A DNA stretch of 64,000 nt from Neobacillus niacini (GTDB lineage Bacteria; Bacillota; Bacilli; Bacillales; Cytobacillaceae). How positions within the stretch are numbered: position 1 is the stretch's first letter; every line of letters starts with the position of its first letter. A program made the position numbers and the translations under genes. Below are positions 1 to 9,200 of this stretch, piece by piece. The notes below the pieces were generated by a model. The model was given only the letters and a program-made list of their open reading frames with translations, made no database searches and was not told where the DNA came from. Where the stretch lies: positions 186,001 through 250,000 of the forward strand of contig NZ_BAWM01000021.1 of the NCBI RefSeq assembly GCF_000759675.1, written 5' to 3'.

Positions 1-223
1 TCAACAACCAGATGTAACTAAGATAGATGTTCTTGCTGGCGGACCAAAACCAGATGGCATTATTCCTGGGGATAAGGAAAAAATCTTTGTGTTATTTGAA
101 TTTATAGATAACGGAGAAGATCAAAACCAATTCCAAGGTGATAACCTGCAAGTGGATTGGACATTTAATGCACAGACAGAAGGTTCAACTTATCATGAAG
201 ATACAGATCCAAACAACAACTGA
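1..223 (+). CDS. TasA/CalY (camelysin) family protein, C-terminal end
   Basis: Partial gene entering from the left edge; the frame begins at base 2 and stops with TGA at 221-223, giving 73 residues. The piece contains LQVDWTFNAQTEG and an acidic/asparagine tail (DTDPNNN). That pattern is typical of the C-terminus of TasA/camelysin-type secreted proteins of Bacillus, which are processed by signal peptidase SipW and form biofilm fibres or act as cell-surface proteins. The N-terminus, signal peptide and any sipW neighbour lie outside the window. The family is inferred from the tail alone; another secreted beta-sandwich protein is possible. Confidence 0.6.
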   Translation, partial: QQPDVTKIDVLAGGPKPDGIIPGDKEKIFVLFEFIDNGEDQNQFQGDNLQVDWTFNAQTEGSTYHEDTDPNNN

Positions 224-289
224 TAAATGATTTATAAAGAAGTAGTTGATTCAAAAGTGGCTAAAATGGTGAAGTAATATCGGTGCCAG

Positions 290-333
290 TGGTTAAGCCC
301 CCAAAAAATAGACATCAATAAATTCGACATTTA
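290..333. repeat. Solitary IS3-type element end
   Basis: Begins TGGTTAAGCCCCC and runs through an AATAGACATCAATAAATTCG core. Nearly the same sequence (one fewer A, one C/T change) lies at 14075-14117 next to an IS3-family transposase remnant. No transposase follows here, so this is an orphan end. It abuts a GGTGCCAGTGGT motif also seen near 27985. The rest of 224-700 shows no convincing gene. Confidence 0.6.
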
Positions 334-700
334 TTCTAATCAACCTATTTCGATAAACTTTTCGATTAAGCTTAGTTGGTCTCGGGTATAGCGTGGTCTC
401 CTATCTCATAACCCATTTAGGTACTTGGTTGTTATTTGTAAAATACTCACTAATGACCTTAATAAGTTATTTTTTCTCTTCGATTTATCCCATAGAAGAA
501 ATAAACATTTTCTTATTTGGGGATACAACTAGCAAAGACCTTGGTGTATTTAACGTTGAATTAATAAAATGTAGGGAAGGTTTCAAATTATTAATTGAAC
601 CTAGGTAATTACAATATTTCCCTTCTTGGATACTTCAACTAGCAACAATAATTCAATAAGATAGATATAAGAAATGGCTTAAAAGAAGAAAAGTTTCTAA

Positions 701-731
701 AAAAAATGCCGATTGAGTTTTATCAATCGGC
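701..731 (-). terminator. Intrinsic terminator of tagU
   Basis: GCCGATTGA (708-716) pairs with TCAATCGGC (723-731). On the minus strand the stem is followed by a run of T, just past the tagU stop codon. Confidence 0.85.
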
Positions 732-739
732 TTTCCTTA

Positions 740-1663
740 TCAATTCAATTCTAACTGTGTTCTTAACTCAGTTTGGATGCGCTGCTTTTCTTCTAGCGAT
801 ACCAGCCCATAATATATTCCATCGATTTTTGTTCCTTGTGATTTTATTTCCATTTGTTGAATATTATTTCCAACACTCTTATAATTTTTTTGGATATCAA
901 TCATCTGTTCAAAAGTAAGATTTGTTTTTACATTGCTGCCAAGTGCTGAAAAAATATTTGAAAAGTTAGTAAGACTTGTTAAACTCGCTCCTTCTTTAAT
1001 CACCGCTTGAATAATTTGACGCTGTCTAGTTTGACGGCCAAAGTCACCTCTCGGGTCTTCATATCTCATTCTGGAGAAAATTAATGCTTTTTCGCCATTT
1101 AACTTTAGTTCACCAATTGGGAATTTGAATTCACCAACAGAGAAATCTAAATCATTTTGGACGGTCACTCCCCCAACTGCATCGACAATATCTTCGAAAC
1201 CCTCCATATTAATTTGTACGAAATAATCTATCGGAATATCAAGGAAATTTTCAACGGTATCCATCGCCATCGGAACTTCACCAAAGGCGTAGGCATGGTT
1301 AATTTTATCTTCAAATCCTTTTCCAATTATTTCAGTTCGTGTGTCCCGTGGTATGCTAAGCATTTTTACAGAATTGTTGTTTGGATTGATAGTCAACACG
1401 ATTATTGTATCAGAACGGCCACGATCTCCTTTTCGTTCATCCACACCCAAAATTAAGACTGAAAATGGGTCTTTCTGTTCCAATACCACTGGTTCAGGAC
1501 GTTTCTCGGATATTTCACGTTGAAGCGGTAAATGCATCGTTTCAACAGCATCGGTTAATGATCTATACACTGTATACCCATAGATTCCTCCAAATACGAG
1601 CAATAGTAACAATACTATTCCGGTTACTTTAAACCACTTGCGCTTCTTTTTTTCTGCTCGCAT
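740..1663 (-). CDS. tagU: LCP (LytR-CpsA-Psr) family cell-wall polymer ligase, TagU-like
   Basis: A 307-aa membrane-anchored enzyme. LCP proteins transfer undecaprenyl-linked teichoic acid or other glycopolymers onto peptidoglycan on the outer face of the membrane. A basic N-terminus (KKKRK) precedes one membrane segment (about residues 13-31), then the extracellular LCP domain (about 65-220) with conserved VLILGVDER, RSDTIIV, SIPRDT, KINHAYAFG and RMRYEDPRGDFGR segments. The ATG at 1663 is chosen over the upstream TTG at 1669 because GGAGG (1673-1677 on the minus strand) is nine bases from the ATG but only three from the TTG. It stands alone with its own terminator. Which LCP paralogue (TagT, TagU or TagV) it is cannot be settled by eye. 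Confidence 0.9.
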   Translation of the reverse strand: MRAEKKKRKWFKVTGIVLLLLLVFGGIYGYTVYRSLTDAVETMHLPLQREISEKRPEPVVLEQKDPFSVLILGVDERKGDRGRSDTIIVLTINPNNNSVKMLSIPRDTRTEIIGKGFEDKINHAYAFGEVPMAMDTVENFLDIPIDYFVQINMEGFEDIVDAVGGVTVQNDLDFSVGEFKFPIGELKLNGEKALIFSRMRYEDPRGDFGRQTRQRQIIQAVIKEGASLTSLTNFSNIFSALGSNVKTNLTFEQMIDIQKNYKSVGNNIQQMEIKSQGTKIDGIYYGLVSLEEKQRIQTELRTQLELN

Positions 1664-2035
1664 TAACAAATTCCTCCAAAAACTACAATTATTTCAAACT
1701 TACCTTATAGAATACTAGATAACTGGAAACTTGAATAGATGGAAATTTTGATATATTTAAAAAATTGTTTAGGTAAATGTCAAATTCTTTTAAGACCATT
1801 TCAATTTTGTGCGATTTTTCACTAAAAAAAGGTCGGTAGTTGTAAGCTCCACTGCACCACCTTTGAAATCCTGTCAAATCCATTTTTCATTGACAGGTAG
1901 ATAATAGAGGTAAAAATAACAAAGTTAACATCCCTAAATCTATTTAATAATAAATGGGGCTTTATACCTACGAATTAAAGTATACAAAGTTCACCGAAAT
2001 TTGACAATTTTTTTGACAAATATCATTCCCTGCAA

Positions 2036-2145
2036 TCGACATGTTTTTCTATGCCTTTTGGATAGAAACACTTATTTGAAGGGGTGTTCAGCGTTTCTAA
2101 TCAAACGTTTGATTGACATCCATAATTGTTGAAAACTAGCATTCT
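2036..2145 (+). repeat. 110-bp interspersed repeat, diverged copy
   Basis: Starts TCGACATG; about 63 bases in lies the palindrome AATCAAACGTTTGATT, the same phase as in the clearer copies at 2208 and 17038. Ends near GTTGAAAAC. No gene is seen between 1664 and 2690 apart from such repeats and the leader of the next gene. Confidence 0.45.
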
Positions 2146-2207
2146 TTGTAAATGACGAATTTTTATCATAGATTCTGCCATTTCGTGAAAGATTTCCAAC
2201 CCTTTTC

Positions 2208-2317
2208 TTCGACAATTATTTTCTTGAAATGCACATGGAGTTCGTTTTTCCAAAAGGGTTTGTCAGGTTTTTAATCAAACAATTGATTGGAATAGACGAA
2301 GGGGGAATTAGGTCGAA
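2208..2317 (+). repeat. 110-bp interspersed repeat, copy A
   Basis: Bounded by TTCGAC at the left and GTCGAA at the right (inverted ends). Inside are TTTCTTGAAA, CCAAAAGGGTT, the near-palindrome TTTAATCAAACAATTGATTG and GAAGGGGGAA. Matches copies at 17038-17146 and 61558-61666 in length, order and spacing. Confidence 0.65.
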
Positions 2318-2423
2318 AAGTGGTATATCCGTGCCAGTCACTCCCCGCAAAGCCCCAGAAATCGCAAATAAAACCGGCCCCCCTCCGGCTGCCCCAACTA
2401 TGAAAAATGTCTTGCATAAATTT

Positions 2424-2437
2424 TGAAAGGGCTTTCA
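2424..2437. promoter_or_regulatory. cre-like site (CcpA)
   Basis: TGAAAGGGCTTTCA is a perfect 14-base palindrome close to the cre consensus TGWAANCGNTNWCA; the central CG is GG here. It lies just upstream of the putative -35 region of the GH84 gene, so carbon catabolite control is plausible. Confidence 0.5.
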
Positions 2438-2447
2438 AAAATAGGCT

Positions 2448-2476
2448 TTTAGACTCTGTGAACCTCTTGTTATATT
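2448..2476 (+). promoter_or_regulatory. Putative SigA promoter of the GH84 leader
   Basis: TTTAGA (2448-2453), 17-base spacer, TATATT (2471-2476). The -35 box is weak. It would start a transcript roughly 30 bases before the antiterminator-like element at 2513. Confidence 0.4.
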
Positions 2477-2512
2477 GGGTATGATTCCCAGTGTAGGAAC
2501 GAATATCTAATT

Positions 2513-2596
2513 CGCATGTTACTGACTCGATCAGGCAGGGCGGCACTTGGTAATGGGGATCTCCCCGTTGCTCAAGTGTTGTCCTGCTTTTTTTTG
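2513..2596 (+). promoter_or_regulatory. GlcT/LicT-type RAT antiterminator overlapping a terminator
   Basis: CATGTTACTGACTCGATCAG followed by GCAGG matches the RNA antiterminator (RAT) layout bound by BglG/SacY-family proteins, and most resembles the GlcT target before ptsG as remembered. Its 3' arm overlaps the 5' stem of a strong terminator: GCAGGGCGGCACTTG (from 2535) pairs with CAAGTGTTGTCCTGC (to 2587), followed by a run of T. The two folds exclude each other, as in known PTS-regulated antitermination. No antiterminator gene lies next to it. Confidence 0.65.
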
Positions 2597-2714
2597 GTCG
2601 AGGCTATGGGAACGGCTCTGCTAGCATACTCCTAAAAACCCTGAGAGCCGGAGCACCTTGGAACCTGAAGTTCGTCCCTGATTGTTCAAAATGATAACAG
2701 AAGAGGTGGTTAAG

Positions 2715-5027
2715 TTGGCAAAAAGTAAAGCGTTAAAGGCCGTTGTTTCAGTTTGTTTGGTATCCGGGTTATTGGTTCCACTGGATATTCAAAAAATAGG
2801 GAAAGCAGAGGCAAGTAAAAGCTACGAAGTGACTGTGTCCCCCATCCCGAAATCGTTAGAACAAACAAACAATGGATTTCCCTTGAATCCAAAAGTGGCA
2901 TTGGTTACGGAAGAAGGAACCGATCCTGCTGCGATTGATGAATTGAAGCAAGCCCTGGAGAAAGCAGGTGTAACCACAATTGTGGAAAGTGATATCAAAG
3001 ACCCTAAGCTCCAGGCACCTGTCATCATTTGGCTGGGGGAGTTCTCGGAGCCTGAAGAGCTGAAAACCATTCAGCAGCACACCGGCCTTGAGGACTTGGA
3101 GATGACGAAAAAAGAGGGGTATATTGTCGCTTCCAAACACGGGACCGAGGATAAGAAACATATTGTCATCTCCGGACATGATGAGGCAGGTACCTATTAC
3201 GGGACACAAACCTTTGGACAAATCATTGTCGAGCGGAATGGAACGGACTGGATTCCTGAGGTGGAAATTAAGGACTGGCCTACGATGCCGATCAGGGGCT
3301 CGATTGAAGGCTTTTATGGTGCGCCATGGTCCCATGAAGACCGCTTAAGTCAGTTAGAATTTTACGGCGAGCATAAGATGAACAGCTATATTTATGCTCC
3401 AAAGGATGACCCATACCACCGCGATAAATGGAAAGAGCCGTACCCGGCGGATAAATTAGCGGATCTTGCCGAACTCGTCCAGGCTGCTCACGATAACCAT
3501 GTCGATTTTACCTTTGCGATTTCGCCGGGGAATACCATCACCTATTCCAGTGAGGCGGACTTGAAGGCTTTGATTGATAAGGCCCAAGCCATGTGGGATA
3601 TCGGTGTAAGATCGTTTGCCTTATACCTCGATGATATTGACCCTAGCCTCCGTTCTCCTGAAGACAGGGCAATGTTTGGCCGCGATCCTAACCCGCCGGC
3701 AGCGGCACAGGCGTATCTATTAAATCGATTCAATGACGAATTTATTAAAAAACACGACGGGGCAGAGCGCTTGATCACGGTGCCGACCGATTATTATCAG
3801 GCGGGCACTACTCCTTACCGGAAACGCTTTGCTGAGCTGGTTCAGCCTGACATCGTTGTTCAATGGACAGGAATTGGTGTCGTTGCTCCTACGATTACCT
3901 CGGAGGATGCCGATAAAATCCATGGAATTTTCAAACACGATTTACTGATTTGGGATAACTATCCGGTGAATGATTTTGAGCGAAACCGGTTGTTCCTTGC
4001 GCCGCTGACCGGCCGGGATTCGGATTTAACGGTGGAACATGGCGTGATTGGCTTAACGGCCAACCCGATGAATGAGGCCGAGGCTTCGAAAATACCACTG
4101 TTTACTGTTGCCGATTATACGTGGAACCCTGAAGCCTATGACCCGGCTGACTCGATGAAGCGGAGCCTGAAGGAATTTGCCCCAGCAGCCTATGAACCTT
4201 TAAATCTCCTAGTGGAAGCCTCGTATGCTACGAGTCTCAATAACAACCAGGAGCCGATTACGGAAAGGTTAAAGCCACTGATCCAGCAATTTTGGACGGC
4301 AGAGGAAGCCAAGGACAGTCAGGCTGTTTCCGAGGCTGGCGAGGCCCTGCTAAAAGAATTCGGCAAGATGAAGCAGGCCCCTGCCCAGTTGCGGGATCAG
4401 GTGGATAATCCGAACTTCTTGAAAGAGACCGCTGGATATTTAAACAAGCTGGAGCTATTTGGCCAAGCGGGTGAAGCGGCAGTTAACATGATGCTGGCTC
4501 AACAGAGCGGGGATGCGGCTGAGGCTGCTGCAGAGCGATTGGTCCTGCAGCAATCGATGACAGCGATGGCCGAAATCCCGCAGAAGCTGAGTATCGGCGT
4601 GCTTCCGACCTTCCTGGAGCAGGTGCTTAACGGGAAAAATTTAGCGGAAGGAAAAAATGCCACCGCTTCTTCGAGTGAAGTCAGCTGGCTGACACCGAAC
4701 CTGGCTGTAGACGGGAACAACAATACCAGATGGGCCTCCTTGTACAGCGATAATCAATGGATCAGTGTCGACCTGGGGCAGGTGTATTCCATTGATAAAG
4801 TGAAATTATACTGGGAAGCGGCCTATGGAAAACAATATAAAATTCAGGTATCAAAGGACGGCAGCCAGTGGACAGATGTTTACACAGAGCTAAACAGCAA
4901 CGGAGGGACCGATGAAATTCAGTTCCCTGCCGTCGATGCCCGATATGTTAAAATGCAGGGCATCAAACGATCCAGCAGCTGGGGCTACTCATTGTACGAA
5001 ATCAGCGTCTTTGAAACACAAAACTAA
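2715..5027 (+). CDS. Secreted GH84 beta-N-acetylglucosaminidase with F5/8 type C domain
   Basis: A 770-aa secreted glycosidase that removes terminal beta-GlcNAc from glycans by substrate-assisted catalysis (NagJ/hyaluronidase group). The TTG at 2715 has AGAGG eight bases upstream and gives a clean signal peptide ending AEA at residue 33; the ATG at 2691 has no SD. After the N-terminal alpha/beta domain comes the GH84 barrel from about residue 193 (IEGFYGAPWSHEDR, YIYAPKDDPYH), with the catalytic pair D306-D307 in LYLDDID. A helical region and a discoidin (F5/8 type C) carbohydrate-binding domain (about 642-769) follow. It is more GC-rich than the second GH84 gene at 10908. The leader carries cre-like and GlcT-like elements, linking expression to sugar supply. 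Confidence 0.9.
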   Translation: MAKSKALKAVVSVCLVSGLLVPLDIQKIGKAEASKSYEVTVSPIPKSLEQTNNGFPLNPKVALVTEEGTDPAAIDELKQALEKAGVTTIVESDIKDPKLQAPVIIWLGEFSEPEELKTIQQHTGLEDLEMTKKEGYIVASKHGTEDKKHIVISGHDEAGTYYGTQTFGQIIVERNGTDWIPEVEIKDWPTMPIRGSIEGFYGAPWSHEDRLSQLEFYGEHKMNSYIYAPKDDPYHRDKWKEPYPADKLADLAELVQAAHDNHVDFTFAISPGNTITYSSEADLKALIDKAQAMWDIGVRSFALYLDDIDPSLRSPEDRAMFGRDPNPPAAAQAYLLNRFNDEFIKKHDGAERLITVPTDYYQAGTTPYRKRFAELVQPDIVVQWTGIGVVAPTITSEDADKIHGIFKHDLLIWDNYPVNDFERNRLFLAPLTGRDSDLTVEHGVIGLTANPMNEAEASKIPLFTVADYTWNPEAYDPADSMKRSLKEFAPAAYEPLNLLVEASYATSLNNNQEPITERLKPLIQQFWTAEEAKDSQAVSEAGEALLKEFGKMKQAPAQLRDQVDNPNFLKETAGYLNKLELFGQAGEAAVNMMLAQQSGDAAEAAAERLVLQQSMTAMAEIPQKLSIGVLPTFLEQVLNGKNLAEGKNATASSSEVSWLTPNLAVDGNNNTRWASLYSDNQWISVDLGQVYSIDKVKLYWEAAYGKQYKIQVSKDGSQWTDVYTELNSNGGTDEIQFPAVDARYVKMQGIKRSSSWGYSLYEISVFETQN

Positions 5028-5100
5028 GATATAAGGCAATCAGGGGGGGCGGTTTAAGAACCGTCCCTGCTGGAAGCTATCCTGAGGAGGAGTAAACGGA

Positions 5101-5262
5101 ATGTTTTTTTTCAAACATGGACAGCGGGTGTTAGTGGCCTGCGTTACGTTCGTGCTGTGTTTTCTGTCAGCATTTCCTTTTATTTTCAGATACGACAAAG
5201 GTTCTATATATTACACAATTTTAGACGAATTTCGATATGACAAGTTTTTTGCAAGAGTCTAG
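5101..5262 (+). pseudogene. Truncated N-terminus of a secreted protein
   Basis: A 53-codon frame with a good SD (GAGGAGG) about ten bases before the ATG. It encodes a signal-peptide-like start: MFFFKHGQR, then the hydrophobic VLVACVTFVLCFLSAFPF. The composition changes abruptly to AT-rich sequence near 5195-5240, just before an IS630-like remnant. It probably was the next gene of the GH84 operon and was cut by insertion. Its function cannot be read from what remains. Confidence 0.5.
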
Positions 5263-5399
5263 TTATTAAAATGAAATCTAATGGGATATATAGATTTCTT
5301 AATGGTTCAGATTACTTCTATTTTAACTATTCATCAATAACGTGTTGATAATTATGCGAAAAAGGTAACATAGTTGATTTGTTAAGTTGGAAAGAAATC

Positions 5400-5800
5400 A
5401 AAGAGAAAAGTCATATTTAACTGTTACTGACAATGTCGTTTTTGTGAAAATTCGCTTTCTACCAATACATGGTTTTTAAAAGGGAAACAAAAGGAAATTT
5501 CTGAAAAGGGAAATCTTTTTTTATTTAGAATCATAAATCCAGAGATTAGTGAGTTTTTTTGTACGGGAGCTTCTACCTATAATACTCAAAAGTTTCAACA
5601 TTTTCTATCTTACGTTCTTCAAAATAGGGGCAAACATGAGGTCGTGATTTTAGATAATGCTCGGCACCATTATATGAAGGCGCTTAAATTATTTCTGGGA
5701 GAAAATATGTCTCGATTAAAACCGTTTTTTATCTGAATATTCACTAAATCTGAATCTAATTTTTAAAAGATATTATTTAAGTAATCAAAGGTATGAAAAT
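5400..5800 (+). pseudogene. Decayed IS630-like transposase
   Basis: Broken frames contain VVILDNARHH (from 5641), the second catalytic Asp motif of IS630/Tc1 transposases, preceded in frame by NTQKFQHFLSYVLQNRGKHE and followed across a stop by EYSLNLNLIFKRYY, resembling the usual YSPxLNxIE motif. Several stops and frameshifts are present. The flanking 5230-5400 and 5800-6238 are AT-rich with TA-rich palindromes (around 5940-5985) and no other gene. Confidence 0.6.
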
Positions 5801-6238
5801 AGATAAAAACACGTAGATGACATCGAAGTGTTTTACAAGATGTGAAGGCATTTCTAAGAAAAATACTTACTAAAATACAGACTATCCGCATGTCAATTTG
5901 TTAATTGGATGTACATAAATTTTGAGCCTTATTCTCATAATGATATATCGATGTATTGATATATTACGATGTTAATATATAGGGAAAAATTGTAATTTTT
6001 AAAGGAGGTGATGAAAACATGTATTGATCAAAAAACGCTATTTTAATCTAGTAAGGAATTTCTTCTTAACGTTCTAATTTTACCACCTCATCATAAAAAG
6101 GGGACTCACATCCTTTAAATCAAGGCGTAGTGTAGGTACATAGGAAAAAAGAACGGACGAAAAGCATGGGCATTTGATTACGCTAATCAAAAGGAAAGTT
6201 GTAAAATAATCGCTTTCCAATAGTAAAGGAGGATTCAC

Positions 6239-9200
6239 ATGAGATTTTTGGGGAAAAAGCCAAAGTCATTAATGGCAATCATGATGTCAATGGGGATGTT
6301 AGTTTCATTATTGCCACCTAGCTTTACTGTACAAGCGACTCCTCGGGCAATTATGGAGGATACGGAGTTTAAAATTGCTTCGTATAATATTGCAGCTAAG
6401 GGAGGCAGCACAAAAGCAATTGGTGAACTGATCAAAGCTGAGGATATCGACATAGCTGGATTCCAGGAGGTGGATAAAAACACTGGAAGAAATCAGAAAG
6501 ATATGTTAAAGGAAATCGCTGATGAAGCAGGCTATGACTACTACTTCCGTAAGAGCATCGACTACTCTGGTGGCGAGTACGGCAATGGTATGGTTGCTAA
6601 ATCTGAATTTGCTAACGAGAATGGTGCTGACCTGGATGCAGGTGGCTATGAAGGCCGTGGCTGGCAACGTGCTGAAGTGAGTGTTGGCGATAAAACGGTT
6701 GCCGTATATAATACTCATCTAACTTGGGAGGACCACAGCATTCGTGCTGAGCAGATGAAAGATGTGTTAGACGTAATGGAAGCAGATAAGACTGAATACA
6801 AAGTGCTGACTGGTGACTTTAATACACAGGAAAGCAATGATGAGTTCGATGTTTATCTGCGCAATTACAACATTGCAAATGGTAAGGATGGTAAATGGTT
6901 AGATACCTACATTCCATTCGATGCGTCTATGAAAACAAATGCTATTGATAATATTATTACGACACGTAATATTGAAATCAAAGAAGCCGAGGCGTATAAG
7001 GCAGATGGGATTGGATCTGACCACAAAGTTCTCGTTGCAACTTATAAGTTATTAAAAGAGGAACAAACATCTACTCAACTGTTGGACAAACAGATCAAAA
7101 AGGCAAATAATCTTCTGAAGATGACAGATCGTTATACCGAAGAAACGCTGGCAACTCTAGCAGGTGCTGTGAAAGCAGCAGAGGATTCTAATAGAGATAC
7201 GCAGGATGCGGTAAACAAAGCAGTTGATGCTCTAAATACTGCTATTGCTGGTTTGCAGAAAATTCCTGCTAAACCTAGTGAAGCAGTCGCGTGGTGGGAT
7301 TTCGACGGTGATGAACCAATGAAGGATAAAACTGGACGCGGCAACAATGGTGTGAAAAAAGGCACTGTATCCTTTGTCCCAGGTCTAGAGAATCTGGGCA
7401 ATGCCCTATCCACTAAGGACGGTTATGTGTCTGTTGCTAAGGCAACTGACGATTTGAACTTGGGCACTGAAGATTTTTCAGTGGGATTCTGGTATAAGGC
7501 ATCTAACCCAGGTTCATGGGCTGCAGTTCTTGGTGACAAAAACTGGAGCAGCAGTGCAAATCCTGGTATGGCAGTTGTTCAGGGACAAGGGAAGTTCTAC
7601 ACTACATACGCTGCAAACGGCCAAGGACAGCAGGAAAATATTGTTGGTGGTACTGCTGGCAAGGTTTATGACGGCAAATGGCACTACATTGCAGCTGTTC
7701 TGGACAGAGATGAAGAGAGCACGCTGTATGTGGATGGCAAGATGATTGCATCTACTTCAATTGCATCTACTGCTGATAAGGATGCAACTGTTTCTTACCC
7801 ATTCAACATTGGTGCTGATGGGAACGGGGGATACCGCATTGACTCTCTTATTGATGATGTAAAGGTGTATCGTTCTGTTCTGTCTCAGGAAGAGATTGAG
7901 GCTGAATACCTGCTCAACCATGACAAGTCTGCAGCTGCTACTGATGAAATGGTTAAGAAGACTGAAGACTACCTGAAAGATTTAGTTATTGATCCTAATG
8001 AAGTGGAAAAGTTACCTACTTTTGAATCTGAAGACGGTAAGAAAATTTCTAAAATCTTTAGTAGCGAGAACGACCTGATTATTGATGATAAGGGGAATGT
8101 TCTTCGTCAACCATTAGTCGACAAGAAGGTTCAGATAACCTACATTGTTCAGGAAAATAGAGAAGATGTTGCCTATGACGAAGGTCCTTTGGTTCAGAAC
8201 AAGTGGATCACTGTCAAAGGTAAAAATACTACTGGAACAAACAAGATGCCAAAGGTTGTTCCAACTATGCAGGAATGGTCCGGCGCTAACGAAGGAGCGT
8301 TCTCTTTCAAAAAGAATAGCCGTATTGTAGTTGCAGCAAAAGAGATGGATGCACTCAAAAGAGCTGCTGAAATCACTAAGAGCGATATCAAAGAACTGTT
8401 TGGACTAGATGTGAAGATTGTTTCCGGCACTCCTAAGGCCGGTGATATTGTCTTAACCTTTGAAAAAGGCGATAAGAAGCTAGGAGAACAGGGATATATA
8501 CTGGAGATTGGCGACTATATTACAATCCGAGGAACAGAGTATAGAGGTGTATTCTTCGGTACTAGAAGTGTGCTTCAGGGCATGCTTACATCAGGCGACA
8601 AGACTATTGCCTATGGTACTGCTGTGGATTACCCTAACTATCCTATCCGTAAGTTCATGTTGGATATTGGACGTAAATACTTCCCGATGTGGTACCTAGA
8701 AGATTTAATGAAATACGCATCATGGCTGAAGCTTACAGACTTCCAGGCCCACCTCAGTGAGGATACATTCAACGACTATTCAGCATTCCGTTTGGAATCT
8801 AATATTCCTCATTTGACAAGCACTGACGGATATTACACTAAAGAAGAGTACCGTAACTTTCAGAAACACGCGGGCGACTATGGCATACGCGTAATTACTG
8901 AAATCGACGGACCTGCTCATTCTCGCCGTTTCATTGAGCTTGGCGAGTATGAAGATGCTCCTGAAAAATACAAGAATTTAGGTCTAGATGGCACTCACTT
9001 CAATCTCAGTGAAGAAGGAGGCGCACGTGAGCGTGTCTTAAATTTGATGGGTGAGGTTCTGGAAGAGTATCTAGGCGGAGATAACCCTGTTATTACCACT
9101 GATGCATTCAATATCGGTATGGATGAATACTTTGGTAATCAGGATGACCTTCGTGCTTATGCTGTTAATATGTACGATAAGGTAGTTAACAAGTACAACA

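Noticed and set aside
393..608. 71-codon frame after the IS end
   Set aside because: No SD, no recognisable family and AT-driven composition; it begins beside an orphan IS end.
2229..2426. 65-codon frame, and the similar frame at 16966-17211
   Set aside because: Both lie across copies of the 110-bp repeat. Their apparent peptide similarity (FPKG...LIK) comes from the repeat, and neither has an SD.
6195..6238. cre site before the GH20 gene (AATCGCTTTCCA)
   Set aside because: Spacing of the AAAGCG core does not fit the 14-base cre consensus on either strand.
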